Assembly (NCBI RefSeq): GCF_037042905.1
Contig: NC_087253.1
Location: forward strand, 6,949,501 to 7,013,500
Source of the DNA: Lytechinus pictus
Taxonomy: Eukaryota; Echinodermata; Echinoidea; Temnopleuroida; Toxopneustidae
Length of the DNA: 64,000 nt
Direction: 5' to 3'
Translations under genes and position numbers: made by a program
Shown here: positions 44,317 through 54,927 of the stretch, in pieces
Layout: every line of letters starts with the position of its first letter
How positions within the stretch are numbered: the first letter of the stretch is position 1
The notes under the pieces: model-generated
What the model was told of the DNA's origin: nothing
Seen by the model: the letters and a program-made list of their open reading frames with translations, nothing else
Database searches by the model: none

Positions 44317-45066
44317 CATGTTCTTGCATCGTGTCATAATACTGGCCTCAAAGTCACTAAACTTGTTGTTTAGTGAGCGTGCATTGAACAACATAACAGA
44401 TGGTAGATAAGTTTTATGATGCACAGTAGAAGTATCAATCAACACTGACCTGTCAATGTTCGAAGAACTATTACTAGAATTTCTCGGAAATTTGTTGGTA
44501 ATGACAGGGATCCGATGTTGTCGCTTCTCAAATGCACGATGACCTCTCTTAGTTGGAGGCACTTTACATATACCAAAGTCCTGTAATGTATGGTAAACAT
44601 TTAAAGGCACTCTTGTAGCAGTACATTTAGTTCCAATAGAGAGGAGTTCCTCCCTGGAGTATGAATGCACAGGCATTGTTAGGTGTAAGGTCCAGAGAAT
44701 AGTAACAATGGTAAGTTGAGCCAGCCTGGACATTGGCATTGTAATTGTCAATAGATTCACTCAAGTAAGATGAACACAAAGGCTATGTGGAGAGCACTGT
44801 AGCACTATAGAGTAATGGCGTCTGAAAATCTACCATGAACTGCACATTTCGAAATCAAATGATACTCTATCGCAACTTCACTGAAATAACTAAATATTGT
44901 CTAGCATTGTCCTGAGATGATATATGGTATACTGCTAACAAAATGAAGAAATTATTCAAAGGTGGATGGCAAGAATCTTGTTTCAATGTAGAGCTCAAAA
45001 TGGTGCAACGTTATAGGCGCGACCATCACACTACCATGGCGAAGTTGAAACAACAACAAAGACATC
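44317..45066 (-). pseudogene. Misplaced LINE 5' segment: leader and start of endonuclease
   Basis: The minus-strand frame 44760-44302 starts MNLLTITMP and ends in an endonuclease opening (VMLFNARSLNNKFSDFEASI). That should lie 5' of the RT, but here it sits between RT motif A and the thumb. Copy B has 63550-63757 (RT centre) at this place. The segment is either a nested internally deleted LINE or the product of recombination. Confidence 0.7.
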
Positions 45067-45126
45067 CGCCCACACAACCCTGCGGTACACCATGGGTCAG
45101 AGGTGAAATAGCTGATTGGCAGCCAT

Positions 45127-45470
45127 TTATACATATAATATGTGAATGGGAAGAAATGTAGGATTCAAACCACTTAAATGCTTCACCTCTGACACCAAAG
45201 TATTCGACATGATAGTATGGTTTACTGTGTCGAAGGTGGAGGATACATCGAGTACGAGTGAAGCAGTCACATGCCCTCTATCCATCTCTCGGAGAATATG
45301 ATTTGAGGTGCTCACAAGAAGGGTTTCCACATTGTGGTGGGGTCTGTAGGCAGATTGAAATGGGTCAAACAGATTATTGTCGTGAAAGTATTCAGCAAGA
45401 CGAGAGAAAGCAACTATTTCAAGGACTTTGAAGATGAAGGGTAAGTTAGAAACCGGCCGGTTGAAACATT
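45127..45470 (-). pseudogene. LINE reverse transcriptase, fingers to motif A
   Basis: The frame reads CFNRPVSNLPFIFKVLE, FDPFQSAYRPHHNVETLL and ASLVLDVSSTFDTVNH. The second Asp pair motif is not here. The upstream side is cut by the MITE at 45474. Copy B carries the corresponding sequence from 63800 to the window end. Confidence 0.8.
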
Positions 45471-45473
45471 TAA

Positions 45474-46052
45474 ACGAGGATGAAACATTTGGAAGAAGAT
45501 GGCTTGTGTGAAAACAGAAAATCAAAGAAACAGATCACCGAAAGTTAAAGAAAAATCTGACAAATAATGAGAAAGTCAAGAGCATTTGAATATTGTGATT
45601 ACAAATGCTATGGAGATCCTCACATTGGCAATGCGACAAAGATGTGTGATGTCACTTGTGAACAACTCTCCCCATTACTTCAGTATATATTTCACTTAAA
45701 CTGCCTCTTTTCTCACATCTATCAGTAGATTATGTGTTCTTTCTATAAGAAGGCATTTAATACAGATTTTCAAAGAATACACCATGGATAAAGAGTTTGT
45801 ATCTATAAGAAAAAAAACAAAAAGAGACATTTTGGGGGTATTTTATAGTCCATCAAAGTGAAAGTTGTTCACATGTGACATCACACATCCTTGTCGCATT
45901 GCCAATGGGAGGGTCCCTATACCATTAGTATTGCAATATTCAAATGCTATAACTTTCTCATTATTTGTCTGATTTTTTTCAAACGTTCTTTGTTCTTATT
46001 CTTTGATTTTTCTGTTTCGACACAAATCTTCTTCCATGGGTTTCATTCCCCT
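45474..46052. mobile_element. TTAA-associated palindromic MITE, copy 1 (inside the LINE)
   Basis: The ends GAGGATGAAAC and, inward from the right, GGGGAATGAAAC are flanked by TTAA (45470-73) and a decayed TTCA (46053-56). Arms of more than 250 bp pair through ATGCTATGGAGATCCTC, CATTGGCAATGCGACAA and GTGTGATGTCAC. It matches 51358-51943. It lies between LINE linker and RT, so it is younger than that LINE copy. Confidence 0.8.
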
Positions 46053-46699
46053 TTCAGTTAGCAGGTTAAGAGAGAATAAGGACGAACATGGATGAACAAT
46101 CCTTTAGTAACTTTGCAGGTATAGGATCTAATTGACATCACTTGGGAGGAGATTTGTGAAATCAAGACATAATCTCATCAGGAGAGGTAGTGCGTAAGAT
46201 GTCCAATGTAGAAGAGGTGGAAGACTGTAGAGGTGAGAGGTCAGGAGTTAGACTGTTGCAAATCCCTTGATCTTTCGTTTTAAAGAAATGTGAGAATTTA
46301 CAGGCAAATTCGTACCTGTCTGTATCGTTTGGTAGAGGGGAAGATTGTCGACGATTGAGGTGTCTGTTAGCCAAAGAGAAGAGTTGTTTTGAGTCACCTT
46401 GGCACTCCTTACCAACCTACGAAGTAAGATCGCTTCGATCTCTTGACAAGAGAGTTAACAAGGTCGCGCTGAATTTGCAAATGATCCCTGTCAATCAGTA
46501 GTACATTTTCCTCCACTTCGTCTCCATTCTTCGTCGAATATGCTTCTGTAAAGTGATGTCAGAGCTGTACCAAGGACAGTCCAATGGCGCTTTACCTTTC
46601 TAGTCCTTGATCATGGAGCGTGGATGTTGAGAAGCTTCTCAAGCTCAGTATTGTAGCGAAGAGCAGCAGTATCGACGTTGTCTGTAGAAAAAGTATAAT

Positions 46700-46990
46700 G
46701 CTGTTATCAGCCACACTCTGGGCAAAAGTTACTCAGATGTTTCGGGAGATAATTGTTGAATTACAAAATTCAAAAACAATTATCTGATTGGCAAAACAGT
46801 GAAAAAAAGTTACATCAACAAATTACTAAATTCCAGGCCGGAAATGAGGATTTGAAGCGATAACATATAATAAAACATTCAAAACTCTGTAAATTTCAAC
46901 TAATTCTAACTAATGATTTATTGTAATAACATAAGAACAGGTAAAGTGGGAGCAGGTGTCATCAGCTAGCCTAAGGCAGTGTGCATACTG
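46700..46990. other. Anonymous DNA before family R copy 5
   Basis: Degenerate similarity to the start of the macro-repeat (CCAGGCCGGAAATGAGGATT at about 46832 against the CCAGGCTGGAAATATTGAATT class at 42180). No gene. Confidence 0.4.
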
Positions 46991-46999
46991 TTTTCAAAC

Positions 47000-47960
47000 A
47001 ACATTGACCAACTTGAAACTGAATAACTTCGGTTATTTGATATCAAATTTTGATAACATTTTCAACATTTAGCTTGATGAATTTTACTATGTTTATCAAG
47101 ATATAATTGTTTTCAGCCCTGAGTGCCCATTTGCACTGACAGTGTTTTGTAATAAATCTGGTAAGTGGCTACTCGCTAGGGCGAACAGCTCTCTCACACT
47201 GTAAGGTATATAACTAAAATCAAACAGGTAATTATGTACGCCTAAATCCGACCGATTCCAGTTTGACTTTGAATCTGACGGTTGAGCGAATTTTCTATGC
47301 AAATTAGCATATCCCATAATATTAAAACTCATTTTTCACGAGCATGAACCCGGAAAAAGTGGAAAAAATTTTAAGGCGCGTTTATGTCAGCAGGGAATAC
47401 AATATTTCTTTCTGGATTTGATTGATCATATTTGACAGTTTTTTCTAAATTCTGTCGGAAATAGTGTTTATAAGAAAACCTTGAAGCATACAAGTCACTG
47501 GAATTGCCATTTGATTGTGACGTGTTCCGTATACCGTAGAAATAATTTATAAGGACAGCCGAAAAGTTTGCTTTTGAGGAGGAGACTGTGGTATATTGGT
47601 ATATACGGCGCCTTTCACGTTTGATGTTGACTGTGGTAAATGGATACAAGCACAACTTCCTGAAAGTAAGTGACATATAATGCAAGCTATCTTCTTCACA
47701 AATGGTTCCACATTGGCTAGTTCGTAAGAGAATAATGTTATGATTATCATTGCATATTTATTTCCATATCAGATTTTTTTAACCTTGCTAACTGTGTGTG
47801 AGGGGGAAGAATGGTCTAGAAAATATTTTACCTTTAAACCCACGCTTGTGTATGGCGAGGAACCTTGCTAACTATGTGTGAGGGGGAAGAATGGTCTAGA
47901 AAATATTTTACCTTAAAAACCACGCGTGTGTATGGCGAGATGATGCAATTCTTTTTCGAT
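47000..47960 (+). repeat. Macro-repeat unit with family R, copy 5
   Basis: CTGAATAACTTCGGTTATTTG, CAGTGTTTTGTAATAAATC, TCTGACGGTTGAGCGAATT, GGCGCGTTTATGTCAGCAGG and CCTGAAAGTAAGTGACAT appear in the usual order. The end carries an exact tandem doubling of 80 bp (47781-47860 and 47861-47940). Confidence 0.7.
47781..47940. repeat. 80-bp tandem duplication
   Basis: AACCTTGCTAACTGTGTGTG at 47781 and AACCTTGCTAACTATGTGTG at 47861 start two units that differ at only a few bases. A single diverged version is at 34040-34120. Confidence 0.9.
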
Positions 47961-48099
47961 AAACTAAGTTTTTGTCCAAAATATAGATGTAGATCAGAAG
48001 TATCCACAAGTTCCATGCGGAGAGTTAATACAACTCCTTGTATATTCCTCTAAAATACGTCTGCAATAAGATCCAAATCATATTACATGTATGACATGT

Positions 48100-48330
48100 T
48101 TACTGGCCCTGTAATACAGGGGGATATTCCAAGGGGGATCCACACTTTACAAGCTTTGCTTTTCAGTGGACCCCCCTCATTTCCGTTTCTGTTAAATATT
48201 ATACTGCCTTTTTTTACGAAGTAAGAATACTCGTTTGTAAAATTGTATTTGATTTGTATTACTTTATATTTCTTTGTATTATGTTTTGAATGGAAATGAA
48301 ATATTGAATTAAAATGAAATTGAATACATT
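48100..48330 (+). mobile_element. LINE 3' UTR stub with (TTGAA)-like tail
   Basis: GGGGGATCCACACTTTACAA, ACAAGCTTTGCTTTTCAG and GTGGACCCCCC form a stem that closes the 3' UTR, followed by AATGAAATATTGAATTAAAA. It shares the core with 36335-36355. Confidence 0.5.
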
Positions 48331-49019
48331 GACCAACATGATAACGTTTTGGGAATAATCTCATAGCGCCACAGTCTATAGTTGATTGCGTAATAACTCT
48401 CAATTTTTAGTTGTTGCTCAATCAAGGAAAAGAGTCAATTATTCATCGGTTTTAGATTAATACCGCTCACCCTAAATGAGATGAATGTCCATCATGAAAT
48501 TGCCATGTCCTTCAAAGTTTGTGGATGCTAAGAAGACACGATGGGGGTTCAAAACACCAAGTTCTGGGTAATGTGCCATCGATGGAGGTGTAGGGAAAGA
48601 ACTTTGAAACTACAAGTGTAAAGAAGACTTTTCAAAGAAAAGTGCCGTCTTCTTGTTTTCAAAAATGTAATTAGAAAATAAACCAGCCATCTTGGCTAGA
48701 ACTAGCCTCTTGTCGAGGCACTGGCGGCTGCTTCCCGAGCGAAGCGAGGGATTTCCTAATCCGCGAAGCGAATTAGGCCTGGCACGAGCCAGGGCCTCTT
48801 GACATCTGAGCTGAATTATATATTCATGAGGAACGTCTACCTAATGAATATACATGAGTTGTGATATCACCGGTCACCTAGTAAACCAAGGAAATGTTAA
48901 AGCTGTTTCGTCCGGGGCTCGGAATAATATAGCATTCCACTATTCTGCAGGGGATTCAATTAATTGCGGGACACTAAAGGGGATATAACCAGCAAAATGT
49001 TTCAAGCAGTGGTACTACT

Positions 49020-49536
49020 CACTAGCGTACCTACGGGGGGGGGGGAGGGGGGGCACTCTGCCCCCCCCTGACGAGCCACAACCCATACAAAAGTCATATA
49101 ACTGCCCCCCTGACTAGCTTGAAGACCTTTATTGCCCCCCCCCCCTGATGAGCTTGAAGACCTTTTTTTTTTTTTTTTTTTTTGCTTGCTTGTCAATTTT
49201 TTTTCTGGTACGAAAACCTTCATTTTTTTTTATTGAAGACCTTTTTTTAAATTTTTTTTTGGCTTGTAATTTTTTTTTCTGGTACGAAAACCTTCATTTT
49301 TTTTATTGAAGACCTTTTTTTTTTTTTTTTGCTTGCTTGTCAATTTTTTTCTGGTACGAAAACCTTCATTTTTTTTTATTGAAGACCTTTTTTTAAATTT
49401 TTTTTTGGCTTGTCATTTTTTTTTCTGGTACGAAAAACTTAATTTTTTTATTGAAGACCTTTTTTTTTTTTTTGCTTGTCAAATTTTTTGGCGGCTGATT
49501 TTGCCCTCCCTGTGAAAAATCCTAGGTACGCCACTA
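49020..49536. mobile_element. hAT-like MITE with T-rich 75-bp tandem units
   Basis: GTACTACT lies on both sides (49012-49019, 49537-49544). The ends read CACTAGCGTACC and, inward from the right, TAGTGGCGTACC. Inside, about four units of roughly 75 bp repeat TTGAAGACCTTTTT, GCTTGTCAATTTTT and CTGGTACGAAAACC. The right duplication merges into a (CTA)n run, which weakens it, but the left copy is clear. Confidence 0.7.
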
Positions 49537-49537
49537 G

Positions 49538-49573
<36 letters not shown>

Positions 49574-49590
49574 CAGTACTACTACTGGTA
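49537..49590. repeat. (CTA)n microsatellite
   Basis: About 13 CTA triplets run from 49538, followed by imperfect ones to about 49590. The left end of the neighbouring hAT-like MITE also begins in a short version of this run. Confidence 0.85.
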
Positions 49591-50196
49591 CTGGCCGTAA
49601 AAGACCCATCACCGCCCCGAAACTTCCCGGGAGATATTGGTCAGCCGCTGGTCAGACTCGAGTCAAGGGGAAACAACTCGACTCCAGCATTCCCTCACTT
49701 CAGCGCGGAGAACGATAATCGACACATAGTGGAATCGCATGAAAGATAACATTTTTTCCATATTCTGTGGGTAGATTTAGAAAAACATCTCGTCGTTTCA
49801 CAGTCAGTCCGCAAGCCCTGAAAAAGTAGCTTCTTTTATCCAAGTGATATTCATGACAAGAGGGTTTTTGCATAGTTAATGAGCTTGGTGCGAACCAAAA
49901 CACCTCTTTTTATTCGGCCATTGCTGCTCTAAATATTGACCAAATTTCATGTTTTTGGTATCTTTGTAAAGAAGAAGAATCATTCTTTTAGGTCATGTGT
50001 TTGGATTTTTAAAAGAATGTTGTAATATAGGAAAAACTTTTGATCTAAAACATGAAACAAAATATTTTTTTTCATGCAACAAAAGTTGTTGTTTTCACAC
50101 TTAATTTCTGTTTAGGCACAAATGATTTTTTAATCATGATAAAGCTGAAGATCTAAGCTTTAATATGATATAATTTTTATAAGAAGATGTATTTTA

Positions 50197-50482
50197 GATG
50201 GGTCAGCAGCCAGCTTTTCATAGGCCAAGTACATTTTGCAGCTCAAAAACAAGAATACTGCGCTCTGATTGGTCATAGACCACACACCCACGCAAATTCC
50301 AATGTTCCCCACGCTGGGCCTCTGCAAGGTCACACTCACCATGTGGTAATCTCTTCAAATTAGCCGCGCCTGATTGTTTTGAAAACAGTATTCAGCCAAT
50401 CAGAACTCTGGATTTTATGTTACTCAGAAATTTCAGAAATCTCGTCTTGCATCTTGATGGATATATTGGCTGCTGACCCATC
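50197..50482. mobile_element. TA-flanked MITE with GATGGGTCAGCAGCC ends
   Basis: TA at 50195-96 and 50483-84. The terminal repeats GATGGGTCAGCAGCC are perfect over 15 bp. Length 286 bp, non-coding. Consistent with a mariner-type non-autonomous element. Confidence 0.8.
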
Positions 50483-50736
50483 TAAAAGATTCCACATATC
50501 AAGAGTGACATTGTAAGAAAGTATAGAGTTTGAGCTTTCTGATGATATAAATAATGTTGGTGCCTAAAACACAAAATGTTGCACAATTTGCAAGTGAAAA
50601 CAGAGGAAGAAAATTCTGTTTGATGCATCTTTTCAGGTAAAAAATTCACTTATTTATCAAAATATTTCATTCAAAAGAAATGACCAATATAAAAGGGTAA
50701 CATTTACTCTTGCCCATGGTACAAAAATAATCAATA

Positions 50737-51009
50737 TTACTCAAGGAGAAAGTGGTTAAATTCTTTGAGAAAGAAAGTCTCACAATTCACGAGATTTTGC
50801 AGGGACATGAATTCAGCCACGAGAGGACTTGGATAAATCTTGCTCATTTGCTCATTAACACAGGGGCTTGCGGACTGACTGTTCAGTGCAGATTTAACTT
50901 TATCGACTTGCAAATACTTAAATCTGTCAATGTTCAGCATTTTAGAGGCATATTCAATGCTCTTTGATATTTCGTCGTCACTCTTCGCCAAGAATCTACG
51001 GGTCGCCAT
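50737..51009 (-). CDS. Unrecognised 90-codon frame within the inverted-repeat-bounded block
   Basis: It starts MATRRFLAKSDDEISKSIEY with a purine at -3 and G at +4, a favourable start context. The composition is natural (Lys/Ser/Glu-rich, mixed) and unlike a repeat translation. I do not recognise a domain. Lying about 120 bp inside the right end and reading inward, it could be the first exon of a transposon gene, but no continuation is visible. It could also be chance. Confidence 0.3.
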   Translation of the reverse strand: MATRRFLAKSDDEISKSIEYASKMLNIDRFKYLQVDKVKSALNSQSASPCVNEQMSKIYPSPLVAEFMSLQNLVNCETFFLKEFNHFLLE

Positions 51010-51357
51010 TCAAGATGAGCTCATGAATATTCAATATGACGCCATAGCAGCCCGCGCTCTCATTGGATGATTTTCACCGACCAGTTTTGGGTCGGTGCAT
51101 TGGTAAAAGCAATAAAATAACAAAAGAAAGTCAGTGAAATTCGGCCCAGATGTCAAGAGGCCCTGTCTCGCGGGGCTCTGCTTCGCTCTCTCCCTTGCTT
51201 CGCCATGTTCGGAAAGCAGCCGACAGGGCCTCGACATTAGGCTAGGCTAGAACAGGCACCTCTGCACACCAAGATAGAATCGTAGGGTGTTTCCTCTTAC
51301 CACTGTCCTAGTACAGCGGCAACTGCTATCTATCTACACACATACAAAACATCTTAA

Positions 51358-51943
51358 AGGAGAATGAAACCCTTGAAACCAGCTGAATCCATATCAAAGA
51401 GAAAAATCAAAGAAACATATTGTTGAAAGTTTGAGGAAGATTGAATAAATAATAAGAAAGTTATGAGCATTTGAATATTGAGATCACTAATGCCATGTAG
51501 ATCCTCCCATTGGCAATGCGACCAAGATCTGTGATGTCACACACGTACAACTTTCTCATTACTTTAGTACTTATTTCACTTATATTCTCACTTTTATAGA
51601 GTCTATCACAAGGTGAGGTGTTCTCTTTATGAGAGGACAAGTACAGAGGTTTCACAACATTATATCATTGATGAATCGTTTGTCATATATGATTACAATG
51701 AGCAAAAAGAGATGTTTTGGGGTATATTTTCAGTGTCCAAAAGGGGAGAGTTGTTCATCTGTGACATCATAGATCTTTGTCGCATTGCCAATGGGAGGAT
51801 CTCCATAGCATTAGTGATCTCGACATTCAAATGCTCATAACTCTTCTATTGCTAGTCCTATTTTACTCAAACTTTTGTTGATCTTATTCTTTGATTTTTC
51901 TGCTTTCACAAAAGTTAACTTGCTCCAAGAGTTTCATTCTCCT
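51358..51943. mobile_element. TTAA-flanked palindromic MITE, copy 2
   Basis: TTAA at 51354-57 and 51944-47. Perfect terminal AGGAGAATGAAAC, then near-palindromic arms through CATTGGCAATGCGACCAAGA, ATCCTCCCATTGG and GATCACTAATGCCATG. Length 586 bp. TTAA targets are used by piggyBac-type and Kolobok-type elements; which applies here is not decidable by eye. No coding capacity. Confidence 0.85.
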
Positions 51944-52219
51944 TTAAGGTTCATTCACAAGTGTCAATGTCATACCACTTACTTTTGATACATACAATCA
52001 TTATAATGTTCTACTGTATATTACTGGGGATAATACAGCCTCCCCCCCACCCGAAATATTGGGGATGTGCACGTATTCTACGGGATCTACACCTTAGATT
52101 ATGCATGTGAATATGCATGTATACAGTCTCACTTTCTTTAAAAAAAAATCATGACCAAGATAAAAAGTAACAATTGAATATGAATGAAGAGGGAAGAAAA
52201 AACCTTCGGAATTACGAAG

Positions 52220-52528
52220 TGTAACCGTTTAGTTAAGTATGTACCATCTCGCAATCTTAGATCAGCTCAAAAGGATCTTTTGAATTGCTTGAGTGTTCAG
52301 ACCAAGTTCTATGGAGAAGGGCATATTGTGCCCCTTCACTTTAGAAATTCACCCCTGGGCCATCATATGTAGACCCAAGATCCAATCCATAATATTTATG
52401 AATACTTTTAAATGAGTTAATGCCACGATTGTCAGCACACTATTTTCCTTTCTTTGCCTTTTCTCAAGCGCATGGTGAAGCATTTGGCAGTGATATTCGC
52501 TATGTGAGTGTGTTGGTATTATTATTAT
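52220..52528 (+). pseudogene. LINE 3' stub with (ATT)n tail (copy B)
   Basis: The frame reads VKYVPSRNLRSAQKDLLNCL and then TKFYGEGHIVPLHFRNSPLG, a CR1/L2-like C-terminus with a small deletion. The 3' UTR and (TTA)n tail are intact, showing the empty site for the LINE at 41213-41905. Confidence 0.65.
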
Positions 52529-52716
52529 TATCTATACGATGCAATTTTGCGACAAATTCAAAGAATTTGAAGATTTTGGAAGCTCACAAACCAGACCACA
52601 ACCTGATCATAATATCCAATTATACTAATACAAGCTTCTTTTGAAAAAAAAGTTTAGTTTACAGCAATCTAGCTTATGTTATATATTTTTTTTAATAAGA
52701 AGACATGACACATCAG

Positions 52717-54881
52717 GGTGATTCCATACGTGTCGTACGGGACATTTAGAGAACATTTGACAGTTTTTTGACAAGAAAAACAAAAAATATTCCAGTAACT
52801 AAAGGTGATCATCAAGTACTACCAGAGTCTTACAAAAACCAAGACTTAACATGACTTGAATTCACATCCTGTATAATACAGATTTAAAATAGTAATGTGT
52901 CGTACGGACGCAGAAAAAGTGGCTTTTTTCGAAACCTCAAGTTTGTACTCTAAAGTCTGTGAGTTGGACAGATAATTTTCATAGAAACTGAACTCAAATT
53001 GATATTCAATTACCCAAGAACAAACACATCTATGAAAGAAATCAAAATAAACATTCATGAAAAAATAAAGCAAATTACAATTTTCGAGAACATTGTGGCG
53101 TACGGGACACTCAAAATGTGTCGTACGGGACATCTCTAAATTCAAGCCTAACTTTCTTACTTCATGTCTCTTTGACTTCTTCAATCAATTTATTTTGCTG
53201 ATGATAATGATATTCCTATCAAACTAAAGACATTCATTATATTAGAAACCACAATTGGCTGAATATTTCTGTTAATATATCATAAACAAAATAATGTGTC
53301 GTACGGGACACTTGTGTGTCGTATGGGACACTAGTGTGTTGTACAGGCACTTGCGTGTTGTACTGGGCAGTCAAAATAAAACAATGAACTTTTATCAATC
53401 GGAAGGGGAGCATTGCCCCTAAATTCTACCTTTTTAATGAAAATTCTTTTAATAAGTAGTCATTCAGGACAATATGATTAAGTAACCTCAATATATACAA
53501 TCGGGAGCAATATGTTATCATTTTTTTTTCGTGATGAGAAATGTACAAGGGTTCACAGCATTTTTACGAGCTGAAAAACTTGAGGTTTTGTGTGAAGTTA
53601 TATTTTAGTGAATTAATTGATGATTTCCAATTCATTATTTAAACAATGAATGAATGAAAATGTTTGTGTAAATTATGGGGCCAAAATGTTATATTTTTTT
53701 CATATAAAATGTATATATACATGATATATGTCACAACTGTCACTTGTAATTCCACAAAATATTTTTTTCTAAAGAAATGCGGTTCTACTTTTTCAAACCT
53801 TTCTGCATTTCATGAAACCATATGGTTTGTCTTTTTTTCCAGATTTTTTTTTTACAACTTTTTTTTTTACAACTTGAAAAAAGTAAGGAGTTTCAATACT
53901 GTATATAAAAAATTTGTGATCATCAAGGGAAGTCCAAATAGTTGATTGATATGTAATTTTGTAATTTTTTACATCATATAATAATTCCACATTAGCATGC
54001 AAGAGGAAGTCATCTTCCAGGCTGGGATGAATCAATTATAAAGGTTTTCTTTTCATGCTCAGTGACAAAGAAATTAACCTGCTCTGACCAGTGAAAATCA
54101 CCAGTTTAGCTGAAGGGATTCACAAAAGAATACACCTACATGAAATCAATTAAAATGGTTAGAATCACCTATTTCATGTTTTATGGAGATAAAAAAGTAT
54201 TTTTTTAGTTAATTTTATGTAAAATCAATTACTTGAATTAAAATAGGCCTACTATTTATAGTTTCTGAATCCAAATCCTGCAATTAAATGCATTATATAT
54301 TGCGTGTCGTACAGGAAATGTCCCGTACGACACACACTGTGTCGTACGGGACAACTTTTAATAGGACAATTATTAAAAAATGAAGGGCAGAGACTAGATC
54401 CTTAGGGGATAAATCGATCACCCATGGGTCAAAGAAAGAGAAACTGATATTGTGAAATTGCATCATCAAAAATAAAATTGTAGGAAAAACTCTTGCATTT
54501 ACATGTGTCGTACGGGACATTGCCAAAAATGGGTTCGGAAAAATCATGGCTGTCCCTATTATGGATCATGAAAATGTTGTAAATATTATTTGGAACCATC
54601 AATGATACATTATTCCATTGACCAGCAATATTTACAATCTTCTCGTGCTTTACCAATAATCATTTCAGGCAGTATTTGTACTTGACTATTTAATTAGCAA
54701 AATTATTGAAAATTGAAAATTCCATTGTTTCCCCCCAAAAACCCATATCCGGTTTGACTTTTGGTTAAAACTCATAATCTTCATAAAATTTAGGTATCAT
54801 AGTAAAATATTACACTACTTATGACTTATTGAAAGCAATTTGAAATTTATGATATTTTTGAAGTTCTAGTGTGGAATCGCC
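52717..54881. mobile_element. 2.17-kb element with 12 TGTCGTACGGGACA-type motifs
   Basis: CATCAG is duplicated at 52711-52716 and 54882-54887, and copy A has one uninterrupted site. The ends are GGTGATTCCATAC and, inward from the right, GGCGATTCCACAC. The 14-bp motif or variants start at 52731, 52898, 53096, 53119, 53297, 53317, 53337, 53356, 54305, 54319 (inverse), 54340 and 54506, clustered towards both sides. No transposase is recognisable. It is probably a non-autonomous DNA transposon with subterminal protein-binding repeats. Confidence 0.82.
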
Positions 54882-54927
54882 CATCAGCTCGTGATCGAAC
54901 CTTTCCCATAATTTCCAATATTGTACA

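Larger units (their letters stand above)
40890..45470. repeat. Segmental duplication copy A
   Basis: The order LINE stub, ACTCGTATAAAAAATGCATT region, family R, and inverted LINE is shared with 52220-64000. Compared with copy B it lacks four insertions (52717-54881, 54928-55185, about 55815-56172, 56362-62221) but carries a LINE fragment at 41213-41905 and about 750 extra bases at 44317-45066. Confidence 0.85.
43490..46700 (-). mobile_element. CR1/L2-like LINE, rearranged and interrupted
   Basis: From high to low coordinates (5' to 3'): linker region (SPLPNDTDRYEFACKFSHFF at 46162-46374), a TTAA-type MITE (45474-46052), RT fingers and motif A (NRPVSNLPFIFKVLE, LVLDVSSTFDTVNH), then an out-of-place N-terminal endonuclease segment (44317-45066), then RT thumb and C-terminus, and a 3' UTR to the (ATT)n at about 43490. 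The RT centre with motif C is missing here but present in copy B. Confidence 0.82.
48695..51250. mobile_element. 2.5-kb block bounded by GC-rich inverted repeats
   Basis: TAGCCTCTTGTCGAGGCACT and GGCGGCTGCTTCCCGA at 48706-48745 recur inverted at 51190-51240 (TAATGTCGAGGCCCTGTCGG, GGCTGCTTTCCGA). Both ends close with CCAGGGCCTCTTGACATCTG-type sequence. Each end also folds on itself (CCTGTCGG... / ...GACAGGG). Nested inside are two MITEs. An ATG-led frame on the minus strand sits just inside the right end. It is probably a DNA transposon; the family is unknown and no target duplication was found. Confidence 0.55.

Noticed and set aside
44943..45161. 72-codon plus-strand frame and its counterpart at 63738-63941
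   Set aside because: They are antisense to LINE RT sequence on the minus strand.
50752..50967. 71-codon plus-strand frame
   Set aside because: It is the reverse of the MATRRFLAKS frame, with less natural composition and no motif.
52846..53184. 112-codon minus-strand frame with MSRTTH and CPVRHN
   Set aside because: The recurring peptides come from different frames of the same 14-bp DNA motif, which argues that the DNA, not a protein, is what repeats. A similar peptide at 54293-54547 has the same cause.
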